This document shows, one piece after another, positions 54,494 through 61,286 of a stretch of DNA of 64,000 bases. The notes under the pieces are model-generated. The model did not search any database. It was not told the DNA's origin and was given only the letters and a program-made list of their open reading frames with translations. The stretch's first letter is position 1, and every line of letters starts with the position of its first letter. The translations under genes were made by a program, and so were the position numbers. Source of the stretch: Rubrolithibacter danxiaensis (GTDB lineage: Bacteria > Bacteroidota > Bacteroidia > Sphingobacteriales > Sphingobacteriaceae); the NCBI RefSeq assembly GCF_047272945.1, contig NZ_JBKOPS010000007.1, positions 124,001-188,000 on the forward strand, in the 5' to 3' direction.

Positions 54494-54604
54494 ATAAAAC
54501 AAAGGAATCACTAATCCACATCATACCAATGCCTTGCCTTTCCATAGCTGAAACATTCCACAAGATAAATTTGAAACTTTCTCGCTCATTGCCGCGAAGG
54601 CTAC

Positions 54605-55139
54605 TTCTTTTGTCTTAACACAAAAGAACCAAAAAGTCAAGGCTTAACAGTTTTAGCTAAAAGTTTGAATAAAGGCTGATCTGCAAGCCAAGCCGTGGGA
54701 ACGGCAGAGCAAAATGTAAGCCGTTACACCACTTCTCCGCCTTGCTTCCCTTCCTGCTGAATAAATGTTTCTGCATGCCTTCATTCAAACTTTCTTAACG
54801 CTAAAGACTGTAAGGCCGGATATCCGTTGCAACAACGTACATACCGTCATGCGGAGCCTGTGAAAGACAAACGAACAAAAAACCACACCTCTCCCATAGT
54901 ACGAAGAGCGTCAGCCCGAGACAAACGGCGGGCCCGTGGATCTTTGCGGGCTGAAGCTTCGTTTGTCTCTTGAGTTATTCACAGGTTTAATTTTTCTTTC
55001 AATGGAGCTCATGCTTGCTTCGCAGGTTTGGATACTTTTGCATTAAGGTAAACCTGAGCGTAGCGAAAGCATGAAAACCGCTAAAAAGAAATAAAACTGT
55101 GAATAACTCCTATGCCCGCCCGGCTATGAGGGCAATAAA
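54605..55139. repeat. Repeat element copy D (expanded, about 535 bp)
   Basis: Left hairpin TTCTTTTGT / ACAAAAGAA, loop CTTAAC (54605-54628). The usual short right hairpin is replaced by a long imperfect palindrome of about 55-60 bp arms (about 54972-55034 with 55050-55110; outer arms GAGTTATTCACAG / CTGTGAATAACTC). Copy A keeps only the left arm of this insert. Ends with CCCGCCCGGCTATGAGGGCA. Confidence 0.9.
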
Positions 55140-55193
55140 GCTATTCTTGTTCTTTTGTCTTAACACAAAAGAACCAAAAAGTCAAGGCTTAAC
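55125..55193. repeat. Left direct repeat of the island: element tail plus copy E left end
   Basis: 69 bases made of TATGAGGGCAATAAA, a short linker, the left hairpin 55149-55174 (GTTCTTTTGT, loop CTTAAC) and CAAAAAGTCAAGGCTTAAC. Copy E stops there abruptly, eight bases before the stop codon of the first island gene. The same segment recurs at 59381-59446, where it continues into a complete element. Confidence 0.88.
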
Positions 55194-55200
55194 CCCAATT

Positions 55201-55647
55201 TTAACTCAATGGTTCTGCCAGGCCAATGAGAAGTCCTTCAGGTCCGCGGATGTAGCAGAGCCGATACGAGTCCTCGTACTGAACCACTTCGCCAACAAGC
55301 TGAGTTCCATGTTTAAAAAGCCTGGAGAGTATCTCGTCAATGTCCTTCACTGCAAACATGACGCGTAGGTAGCCGAGAGCATTCACAGGGGCATTGCGAT
55401 GATCGGCGACAACAGACGGGCTGATAAATCGGGAGAGCTCAAGGCGACTGTGGCCATCAGGAGTAACCATCATAGCAATCTCAACTTGTTGCGAGCTTAG
55501 CCCGGTGACCCGTCCCGCCCATTCTCCTCCTATCATGGCTCGTCCTTCGAGCTTCAGTCCAAGTTCATTGAAAAAAGAGATCGCCTCATCCAGTGATTCT
55601 ACCACGATCCCGACATTGTCCATGCGTAGTAACTTATTTTCGATCAT
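55201..55647 (-). CDS. VOC family protein (glyoxalase-like)
   Basis: 148 residues, two beta-alpha-beta-beta-beta modules of the vicinal-oxygen-chelate fold: MDNVGIVVESLDEAISFFNE, VEIAMMVTPDGHSRLELSRF and LGYLRVMFAVKDIDEILSRL, ending YIRGPEGLLIGLAEPLS. A Glu in LELS and a C-terminal Gly-rich strand fit a metal site. Such proteins include glyoxalases, dioxygenases and antibiotic-resistance proteins; the specific activity is unknown. Its stop codon lies eight bases from the island boundary. Confidence 0.88.
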   Translation of the reverse strand: MIENKLLRMDNVGIVVESLDEAISFFNELGLKLEGRAMIGGEWAGRVTGLSSQQVEIAMMVTPDGHSRLELSRFISPSVVADHRNAPVNALGYLRVMFAVKDIDEILSRLFKHGTQLVGEVVQYEDSYRLCYIRGPEGLLIGLAEPLS

Positions 55648-55800
55648 GGCTCTTATGAATTAAAGGTTATAACTTCTATATAAAGCTTTCCAGGCTTCCT
55701 TGCCATAAAGTTGTCGATAAGGAATACGGTTTTCATGCAGTTACTTCCTCGATAAACCAAAACATCAGAACTGATAGAAGTACCCTGTTCAAACTACTTT

Positions 55801-55834
55801 CGTTAACGCTGCTTTTTTGCAGGCACGTTAGGCA
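55801..55834. repeat. Short attC-like inverted repeat between two VOC genes
   Basis: Reads CGTTAACGCTGC-TTTTTT-GCAGGCACGTTAGGC on the plus strand. Arms TAACG..TGC and GCA..CGTTA can pair, and the outer GTTAGGC fits the integron core GTTRRRY. It lies 15 bases past the stop of the second VOC gene. The following TAGGCATTC also occurs past the stop of the DUF3883-like gene. Confidence 0.4.
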
Positions 55835-55848
55835 TTCCTCTTTTCTGC

Positions 55849-56286
55849 TTATACTTGTCCGTTATATTTTGGGTCAAAATCCACCATCCATTCAATACCG
55901 TACTTGTCTCTGAACATTGCAAAATAAGAACCCCAGGGACTAGCATCCATAGGTACCTCTATATCTCCACCGGCTGAAAGCCCGTTATATATTTTGTCTG
56001 CTTCTTCACGGCTTTCTGCGCTTACAGATATCTTAGACCTGTTTTCATTTTCATTTACGCGTCCCATACTTTCCGGAACATCGTTACCCATTAAAACATT
56101 TTTTCCGATTGGCAATGCAATGTGCATTATCTTATTTGCCTCATTTTCCGCTATCGGATGTTCAGTGCTTGTTATATCCTTGAAGCGAATAATTTGTGCG
56201 AACTCGCCGCCAAATACCGATTTGTAAAAATTAAATGCTTCTTCGGCATTTCCGTTGAAGTTGATGTGGGGATTGATAAGTGCCAT
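55849..56286 (-). CDS. VOC family protein, PhnB-like
   Basis: 145 residues starting MALINPHINFNGNAEEAFNF, then YKSVFGGEFAQIIRF, KIMHIALPIGKNVLMGNDVP and the ending WGSYFAMFRDKYGIEWMVDF. This is the PhnB/3-demethylubiquinone-like VOC subgroup, commonly annotated glyoxalase/bleomycin resistance. Soluble, probably dimeric. No pathway context. Second gene from the island's left end. Confidence 0.9.
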   Translation of the reverse strand: MALINPHINFNGNAEEAFNFYKSVFGGEFAQIIRFKDITSTEHPIAENEANKIMHIALPIGKNVLMGNDVPESMGRVNENENRSKISVSAESREEADKIYNGLSAGGDIEVPMDASPWGSYFAMFRDKYGIEWMVDFDPKYNGQV

Positions 56287-56472
56287 AGTCTATATTTAAG
56301 TTTGTTTTTTAAATGATATACCAGTCAGCTGCTGATATCCAAACATACCACTTCACCCTTAAATATGCGAGGTGTAAAAGCGTCAAAAAAAGAGGTTGTT
56401 TGCGGCAAGAACTATATAGCTGTTTCAATCCGTAATTGATGAAAAGTGCCATTACAATTACTGCTACCCCCG

Positions 56473-56997
56473 CTAAGAGGTTAAATTAAGCTTCATCATA
56501 ATATCGGTCTGCTCTTCGTTTCCCAACAGGAATATGTGTTTGTCAAAAGCAACAAAACCGTTTTTCCGGTAAAACTTTATCGCTCTTACATTTTCTTCCC
56601 AAACTCCCAACCAAACATAGTCTGCATTTTTTTGTCTGGCTATATCTATTGCTTTTTCGTAAAGCAGTTGTCCGACTTTTTTTCCATGAAATTCTTTCAG
56701 TACATAAATTCTCTCTATTTCAACGGCATTATCATCCTGTAACTCTGTCTGCGATAGTCCGAAGTTTAATTTTAAATACCCGATTACCTTATTTGCAAGC
56801 ATTGCAAAATAGAATGCAGAGTTGGTGTCGGTGAGTTCCGCAGTCAGTTTAGCATCAGAAAAGCCTTCGTCCAGATATTTTTTCATATTCTCTTCCGTGT
56901 TTGCTGCGGAAAAGGTTTCATAGAATGTGTGCCTGCCGATATTCTGTAATTCATCAAGGTGGGTTACCGTTGCTTTTTTTATTTCAATGTTGTTCAC
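56473..56997 (-). CDS. GNAT family N-acetyltransferase
   Basis: 174 residues. The GTG at 56997 is the only start available after the upstream in-frame stop. Acetyl-CoA-binding region ERIYVLKEFHGKKVGQLLYE has the R/Q-x-x-G-x-G/A-like pyrophosphate loop, followed by NADYVWLGVWEENVRAIKFY and RKNGFVAFDKHIFLLG. The substrate could be polyamine, amino acid or drug; not decidable. Intergenic 56287-56472 contains no gene. Confidence 0.9.
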   Translation of the reverse strand: MNNIEIKKATVTHLDELQNIGRHTFYETFSAANTEENMKKYLDEGFSDAKLTAELTDTNSAFYFAMLANKVIGYLKLNFGLSQTELQDDNAVEIERIYVLKEFHGKKVGQLLYEKAIDIARQKNADYVWLGVWEENVRAIKFYRKNGFVAFDKHIFLLGNEEQTDIMMKLNLTS

Positions 56998-57123
56998 TTC
57001 TATCCTTTCTCATTAAAAAAAATCCTGTTAGGATAAATATAACCGTACTCCTGCTCCTGACAAGTCTTTACGGCTGCCGTTAAAAAACTAAACTATAAAC
57101 CCTTATATTTCAATTCAAAAAAC

Positions 57124-57726
57124 TTAGTTTCTTTTAGCCAATACAACAAGAACCCGGTGAGTATCCTTCTCTACAAAATCATCGTAAGTATATTCTATCT
57201 CAAATCCATTCGTTATAAGAAGCTTGCAAACCTCCTCTTTTGGCAAACAACTGTAATAAAAGGTTTCTCCCATCATGGTATCTGCATGTTCGTCATCACT
57301 ATTACCATGTGTGAACAGCAAATAGCCTCCCGGATTTAAAAGACCTGCTACCTTTGAATAAATATCCTTTTGTTTTTCTTTAGGAAAATGGAAAAAAGAA
57401 TCCCATGCCAGAATCCCATCAAATTTTTTATTTGAGACGAAATCAAAAAAATCACAACATACAAATTCAGCGTTCGGCAATTGGTATGATTGTGCTATTT
57501 CAATCATTTTTTCCGAAGCGTCTATGCCGGCTACCTGAAACTTTTTCCCACACAGATAATGTGTAAGCGGATAACCGGTACCACAGCCAATATCTAATAT
57601 GTCTCCTTCAGGATTTACTTTTTCAGCAAAATCTACAACAAGTTTGCTGACAAATGAACTATTTCTGGCTTTCGCCCATTCCTCGACTATTTTATTATAA
57701 GAGATCCTGTTTAAGGTATTTTGCAT
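57124..57726 (-). CDS. Class I SAM-dependent methyltransferase
   Basis: 200 residues. SAM motif I is ILDIGCGTGYPLTHYL, motif II region FQVAGIDASEKMIEIAQSY, acidic loop AEFVCCDFFDFV and motif IV FDGILAWDSFFHFPKE. Substrate unknown. The ATG is embedded in GTTATGC, which is also the end of an attC-like inverted repeat, so the cassette boundary and the start codon coincide. Confidence 0.9.
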   Translation of the reverse strand: MQNTLNRISYNKIVEEWAKARNSSFVSKLVVDFAEKVNPEGDILDIGCGTGYPLTHYLCGKKFQVAGIDASEKMIEIAQSYQLPNAEFVCCDFFDFVSNKKFDGILAWDSFFHFPKEKQKDIYSKVAGLLNPGGYLLFTHGNSDDEHADTMMGETFYYSCLPKEEVCKLLITNGFEIEYTYDDFVEKDTHRVLVVLAKRN

Positions 57727-57805
57727 AACGGGCTAAGTGTTGTTTGCTTTGTATTATTCCTAAATATATAAATTCATCAGAATAGCACAAGAATTAGTTC
57801 CGTTA
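57723..57805. repeat. attC-like imperfect inverted repeat at the methyltransferase start
   Basis: GCATAACGGGCTAAGTGTTG (57723-57742) is a gapped inverted match to minus-strand TTAACGGAACTAATTCTTGT (about 57805-57786). The two-box arms, mismatched spacer and 40-base AT-rich centre follow the R/L-box plan of integron attC sites, but the outer boxes are not perfect consensus. Confidence 0.4.
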
Positions 57806-57831
57806 ACACAAATACATGGTTGTGTCGATTT

Positions 57832-58242
57832 TTATTCTTCCGCGTGCAGCCCTACTTTGTTTCCTTCTGAATCTATAATTATTGCTATATATCCTGCCGG
57901 TATAGGTATTACAGAAGTTAAGACTTTTCCGCCTGCCGGTTCCACTTTGTCGAGGACCGTTTGCAGATTCGGACTTGCATTGATATACACGACTGTTCCA
58001 TTGCTTGAAGGCGTGTTTCGGTCAGACTTTGACAGTACCCCTGTTACCCGTCCTGATGTAGCCTGTATTACATTCGGGTTGTATGGAAAGAAGACGGCTT
58101 CGTCGCCTCCATCTGCCCTTATGATCATTTTAATATCCAGGATGGTTTCGTAGAATACCTTTGCCCTGTTGAGATCTGTTACAGGAATCTCAAACCAGGT
58201 TACCACATTGGTGGTCTCGTCGATTTTTTTAAGTAAGGCCAT
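57832..58242 (-). CDS. VOC family protein
   Basis: 136 residues: VTWFEIPVTDLNRAKVFYET near the start, GDEAVFFPYNPNVIQATSG in the middle, VYINASPNLQTVLDKVEPAG and the C-terminal strand IIIDSEGNKVGLHAEE. Glu at the end of the last strand is the usual metal ligand. Glyoxalase-like; substrate unknown. Third VOC protein of the island but only distantly similar to the other two. Confidence 0.9.
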   Translation of the reverse strand: MALLKKIDETTNVVTWFEIPVTDLNRAKVFYETILDIKMIIRADGGDEAVFFPYNPNVIQATSGRVTGVLSKSDRNTPSSNGTVVYINASPNLQTVLDKVEPAGGKVLTSVIPIPAGYIAIIIDSEGNKVGLHAEE

Positions 58243-58352
58243 TTGATGTTTTCAGGTTGATGTATAGCAGATAATAATTTACATTCAGGCAATCAGCACC
58301 TGTACAAGTGTTGTATGGCTTGCTTCAGCTTAAGAAAAACTAATTTTATAAA

Positions 58353-58547
58353 CTATAACTGAGCTTGCTGCCTTCTTTGTTTTGATAATCGTATTAAACT
58401 TACAATCAGAAGCCCGATTGATATACCTTTTATAAAACCGTCAGTACCGTCTGATAATACGAGGTAGTGTTTAATTACGAAACTTGAAGCCAATACGGAT
58501 GTCCCCAGGATCAGAAGTGTCAGGCTTGTTTTGTTAAGTGGTTTCAT
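58353..58547 (-). CDS. Small two-helix membrane protein
   Basis: 64 residues: helix 1 LTLLILGTSVLASSFVIKHY, a short loop with DGTDG, helix 2 FIKGISIGLLIVSLIRL, and a basic tail RLSKQRRQQAQL. Unknown function. It lies 110 bases upstream of the VOC gene, with the block 58291-58329 between them that resembles the leader of the DUF2200 gene. Confidence 0.62.
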   Translation of the reverse strand: MKPLNKTSLTLLILGTSVLASSFVIKHYLVLSDGTDGFIKGISIGLLIVSLIRLSKQRRQQAQL

Positions 58548-58738
58548 TTGTTTAAAGTTTCTGTTATTTAAGAGGCAGGGCGCAAGGCTTGCATTATTGT
58601 CGGTAGCTTTGAAAGACCCGCCTGTGCTTCAACCATTTGCATTAATTTAATTCATTAAATATAAGAATTTGTAGTTAAGAGAGTCGAAGGCTCTACATAT
58701 TGATGAATCTGCAGAAACGTTGAAGACAGAAAGGGAGT

Positions 58739-58878
58739 TGTTAACGGTTTGGGGCTTTGCGTTCGGGCGGGTTTCGGAGCACAAAGTTTCAATTTATTAA
58801 TAAAGTTCATTAGAAGCACAAAGCTCAAAGTTTGCACGTCAGCCCGCCTGACGCAAAACCCGTGTTAGCGGTAGGCAT
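58739..58878. repeat. 140-base attC-like imperfect palindrome
   Basis: Left arm from GTTAACGG through CTTTGCGTTCGGGCGGG (58740-58771) and right arm CCCGCCTGACGCAAAACC to GTGTTAGCGG (58843-58870) pair as an imperfect hairpin, with second-level arms CAAAGTTT / AAACTTTG-like inside. It occupies the junction between the small membrane gene and the DUF3883-like gene. The rest of 58548-58738 shows no gene. Confidence 0.55.
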
Positions 58879-58883
58879 TCTTG

Positions 58884-59380
58884 TCATTGTTCAGTGATTG
58901 TAAATATTATTCTGTCTGCTTTTAATTTCACATTCTTGTTTGAGAATGGCATTACTCGTCCTGTCAAAATACTGTCTAATAAATTACCAACCTTTATCAA
59001 TTTAGGACTTGTCAAAGCACTTGAAATAAAAAATAGCTGATACTTATTTGTGTTTTGAAGAAAAAATATCCATTCGTTTTTTGTCATATAGAATACTTTT
59101 TCAGAGTGCATTGACGCTTTACACTCAATGTAAAATTCAGGGTCGTTATCAAAAATGTCAGAGACTTCAAAGTCATAACTTGAGCCACTCTCTTTCTCTT
59201 TATTCATCCATTTAACCTTGCCTCCAAATTTTTCTATAAGTTTTTCATTTAAGTAGCCTTCGCTGGCTATCCTAATTCGTTCATTTAATTCTTGGTTTTC
59301 AGTAATGACAACATTTTCATCGTTGTCATCATCGTTATCTCTTTTTTGTAAACTTTCAATAGCTTCTGTTATAGATTGTG
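58884..59380 (-). pseudogene. 5'-truncated DUF3883-like (NO VEIN C-terminal) protein gene
   Basis: About 165 codons remain. The C-terminal block is typical of DUF3883: FDNDPEFYIECKASMHSEKV, FYMTKNEWIFFLQNTNKYQL, then a short tail. DUF3883 domains occur in restriction and other defence proteins. No start codon is found before residue Met of KWMNKEK. The open frame continues upstream only by reading into the repeat element (through a TTG), giving the repeat-encoded stretch MTFWFFCVKTKEQ also found in another element copy. Hence the gene was cut at the repeat junction at 59380/59381. Confidence 0.7.
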
Positions 59381-59446
59381 TATGAGGGCAATAAAACTCT
59401 TGTTCTTTTGTCTTAACACAAAAGAACCAAAAAGTCAAGGCTTAAC
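59381..59446. repeat. Right direct repeat of the island (start of copy F)
   Basis: 66-base near-identical partner of 55125-55193: same TATGAGGGCAATAAA, same left hairpin and CTTAAC end, differing by a 3-base indel and one or two substitutions in the linker. Here it continues into a complete element. Confidence 0.88.
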
Positions 59447-59828
59447 AGTTTTAGCTAAAAGTTTAACTGAAGGCTTATCTGCAAGCCAAGCCGTGGGAAA
59501 GGAAGAGCAAAGTGTAAGCTGTTGCACCACTTCTCCGCCTTGCTTCCCTTCCTGCTGAATGAATGTTTCTGCAAGCCTTCATTTAAACTTTCTTAACGCT
59601 AAAGACTGTAATGCCGCATACCCGTTTTAACCGCGGTCGTTCTTTTTGTTCCTGGCACCACGCTAACAATTTATTCTGCTCTCTCATAGTACGAAGAGCG
59701 CTAGCCCGAGACAAACGGCGGGCCAGTGGAGCCTTGCGGGCTGAAGCTTCGTTTGTCTCTTGATGTTTGGGATACTTTTGCATCAAGGTAAAAGTATCTA
59801 GGCCCGCCCGGCTATGAGGGCAATAAAA
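59402..59828. repeat. Repeat element copy F (complete)
   Basis: Left hairpin 59402-59427 (GTTCTTTTGT / ACAAAAGAAC, loop CTTAAC). Right hairpin 59771-59798 (GATACTTTT / AAAAGTATC, loop containing ATCAAG). Tail GGCCCGCCCGGCTATGAGGG. Directly followed by copy G after five bases. Confidence 0.92.
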
Positions 59829-59833
59829 CCTTT

Positions 59834-60260
59834 GTTCTTTTGTCTTAACACAAAAGAACCAAAAAGTCAAGGCTTAACAGTTTTAGCTAAAAGTTTAACT
59901 GAAGGCTGATCTGCAAGCCAAGCCGTGGGAATGGTTTGAGCATAATGTAAGCTGCACCACTTCTCCGCCTTGCTTCCCTTCCTGCTGATTGAATGTTTCT
60001 GCATGCCTTCATTCAAACTTTCTTAACGCTAAAGACTGTAATGCCGGATTGCCGTTGCAACAACGTGCACACTTGTGCGGAGCCTGTGGAAGACAAACGA
60101 ACAAAAAATCACATCTTTCTCATAGTACGAAGAGCGTCAGCCCGAGACAAACGGCGGGCCAGTGGAGCCTTGCGGGCTGAAGCTTCGTTTGTCTCTTGAT
60201 TTTTTGATAGCTTTTGTATCAAGACAAAAGCTATTAGGCCCGCCCGGCTATGAGGGCAAA
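59834..60260. repeat. Repeat element copy G (complete)
   Basis: Left hairpin 59834-59859. Right hairpin 60207-60234 (ATAGCTTTTGT / ACAAAAGCTAT, 11 bp, loop ATCAAG). The inner stem CTTTTGT equals the left-end stem of other copies while the loop is its reverse complement, showing that the two ends are inverted versions of each other. Ends beside a nine-C tract. Confidence 0.92.
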
Positions 60261-60593
60261 TACCCCCCCCCGTCATTTTAATGTCTTAAAAGAAACAAAC
60301 CGGAGAATAATTTGCTTATTCCAACTAAAAGCAGAGATTTGTAAGTAATGGTACACGGAGCATTAATTTATTATTCTGAAGTTGCGGGCAAAGCGCTTGC
60401 GGCTCTTCGCATGCCCCTCACATTCCTTCTTCAGTTAAACTACTTCTTTCTTAACAGCAACAAAGCCTTCATTATCTAAGCCCGGCTTGTATCTCAGGCT
60501 GGGAAATCAAAAAATAACTGCATAAAAATCATGCGGCAGTATTATTTATGCTGTCCGTGTAACTGTTTAACGTTTTTCTTAATCGTTTTATGT
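60261..60593. other. Gene-free stretch after the repeat array
   Basis: 333 bases beginning with a run of nine C (60263-60271). No credible gene, promoter or RNA was recognised. An open frame upstream of the 60-residue gene uses a non-ATG start and low-quality residues. Confidence 0.5.
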
Positions 60594-60776
60594 ATGAAAA
60601 TAATTTGTCCGGAACACGAGGGTTTTATTCGATTGAATGAGAATTATTTCAATACAATGAATATCGCAATAAGTAATGTAGTGATAGAATGTCCTGTTTG
60701 CGACGAGGAAGTGCTGATTGACGGGGTCTTTAATTTCGACCCTGAAGGTTTTGGCACTCCTGCAGGCGACAACTAA
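60594..60776 (+). CDS. Small CxxC protein, unknown function
   Basis: 60 residues from ATG: MKIICPEHEGFIRLNENYFN, ISNVVIECPVCDEEVLIDG, ending GFGTPAGDN. The ICPEH and ECPVCDE motifs give Cys and His spacing of a small zinc ribbon. Acidic elsewhere. Family not recognised. It precedes the GreA/Rnk-like gene by 51 bases on the same strand. Confidence 0.6.
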   Translation: MKIICPEHEGFIRLNENYFNTMNIAISNVVIECPVCDEEVLIDGVFNFDPEGFGTPAGDN

Positions 60777-60827
60777 GGCCGGGTTTTCCTTCACTACACT
60801 TTATTAAATCAAAAAGCATTTCTTTAT

Positions 60828-61211
60828 ATGGAAACTAATGAAATAATTTTATCAAGGGGAGTTTACCAGCTGGTGATGACCCACTTAAGAAAAGAAAAAG
60901 AACTATCAGACTTTAATAAAAATAAACTATTACAGGAAATGAAGTCGGCAAAGATACTGCCGTCGAAAAAAATTCCAGACAATGTAGTTTCAATCAATAC
61001 GAATGTTAAAATAAAGGATATTGAAACTGAAGAGGAATTTGTTTTTAACCTGGTTTCGCCTACGGAAGCAAGAAGTAAGAATAATAAGCTCTCCGTACTT
61101 TCGCCCATCGGACTGGCTTTATTAGGATATAATTCAGGCGAACTGGTGGATTGGGAAATGGCCGACGGATTAAAAAAATACCTGATAGAAAAAGTAAGCG
61201 CAATGGAATAA
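60828..61211 (+). CDS. GreA/GreB C-terminal domain protein (Rnk-like)
   Basis: 127 residues. An N-terminal helical part (about 1-45; LVMTHLRKEKELSDFNKNKL) precedes the FKBP-like GreA/GreB C-terminal domain (about 50-125; VSINTNVKIKDIETEEEFVF, LSVLSPIGLALLGYNSGELV). The short helical region lacks the full coiled coil needed for transcript cleavage, as in Rnk, so it may bind RNA polymerase as a modulator. A strong terminator follows. Confidence 0.88.
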   Translation: METNEIILSRGVYQLVMTHLRKEKELSDFNKNKLLQEMKSAKILPSKKIPDNVVSINTNVKIKDIETEEEFVFNLVSPTEARSKNNKLSVLSPIGLALLGYNSGELVDWEMADGLKKYLIEKVSAME

Positions 61212-61223
61212 AATAAGATGATA

Positions 61224-61271
61224 AGGGCTGTCGGGGAAGCAAGGATTACTGCTTTCCGGACAGCCCTTTTA
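61224..61271. terminator. Strong bidirectional terminator
   Basis: Nested stem GGGCTGTC / GACAGCCC extended by GGGAAGCA / TGCTTTCC (one G-U), loop AGGATTAC-like, followed by TTTT. Lies between the Rnk-like gene and the convergent ThuA-like gene. Confidence 0.9.
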
Positions 61272-61286
61272 AATTGAATAATCTTC

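Larger units (their letters stand above)
55194..59380 (-). mobile_element. 4.2-kb cassette-like island bracketed by direct repeats
   Basis: Seven genes, all on the minus strand (VOC, VOC, GNAT, methyltransferase, VOC, small membrane protein, truncated DUF3883-like), sit between two near-identical 66-69 bp segments belonging to the repeat element. Recombination between the segments would remove exactly this DNA and restore an uninterrupted tandem array of elements. The gene set and the inverted repeats at gene junctions resemble integron cassettes, but no integrase is present in the window. Mobility is inferred. Confidence 0.6.

Noticed and set aside
55099..55368. 89-residue plus-strand frame across the left island boundary
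   Set aside because: It crosses the repeat junction and runs antisense through the VOC gene, so it is a chance frame.
55690..55770. 27-residue minus-strand frame before the first VOC gene (MKTVFLIDNF...)
   Set aside because: Too short, no recognisable features, and likely part of the intergenic junction.
58655..58837. 60-residue minus-strand frame
   Set aside because: Lies within the attC-like palindrome and has no conserved features.
55194..59380. True integron
   Set aside because: No integrase or attI seen and the outer boxes deviate from consensus; kept only as a resemblance.
59583..60199. Open frames of 60-95 residues in copies F and G, including one starting MTFWFFCVKTKEQ
   Set aside because: Same repeat-derived translation that falsely extends the truncated DUF3883-like gene; uses a TTG start and no conserved protein.
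53339..60260. CRISPR array
   Set aside because: The repeats are hundreds of bases long, irregularly spaced and have no short unique spacers; no cas genes.
52994..60593. Insertion sequence with transposase
   Set aside because: No transposase-like protein in any frame of the repeat region; the elements are non-coding.
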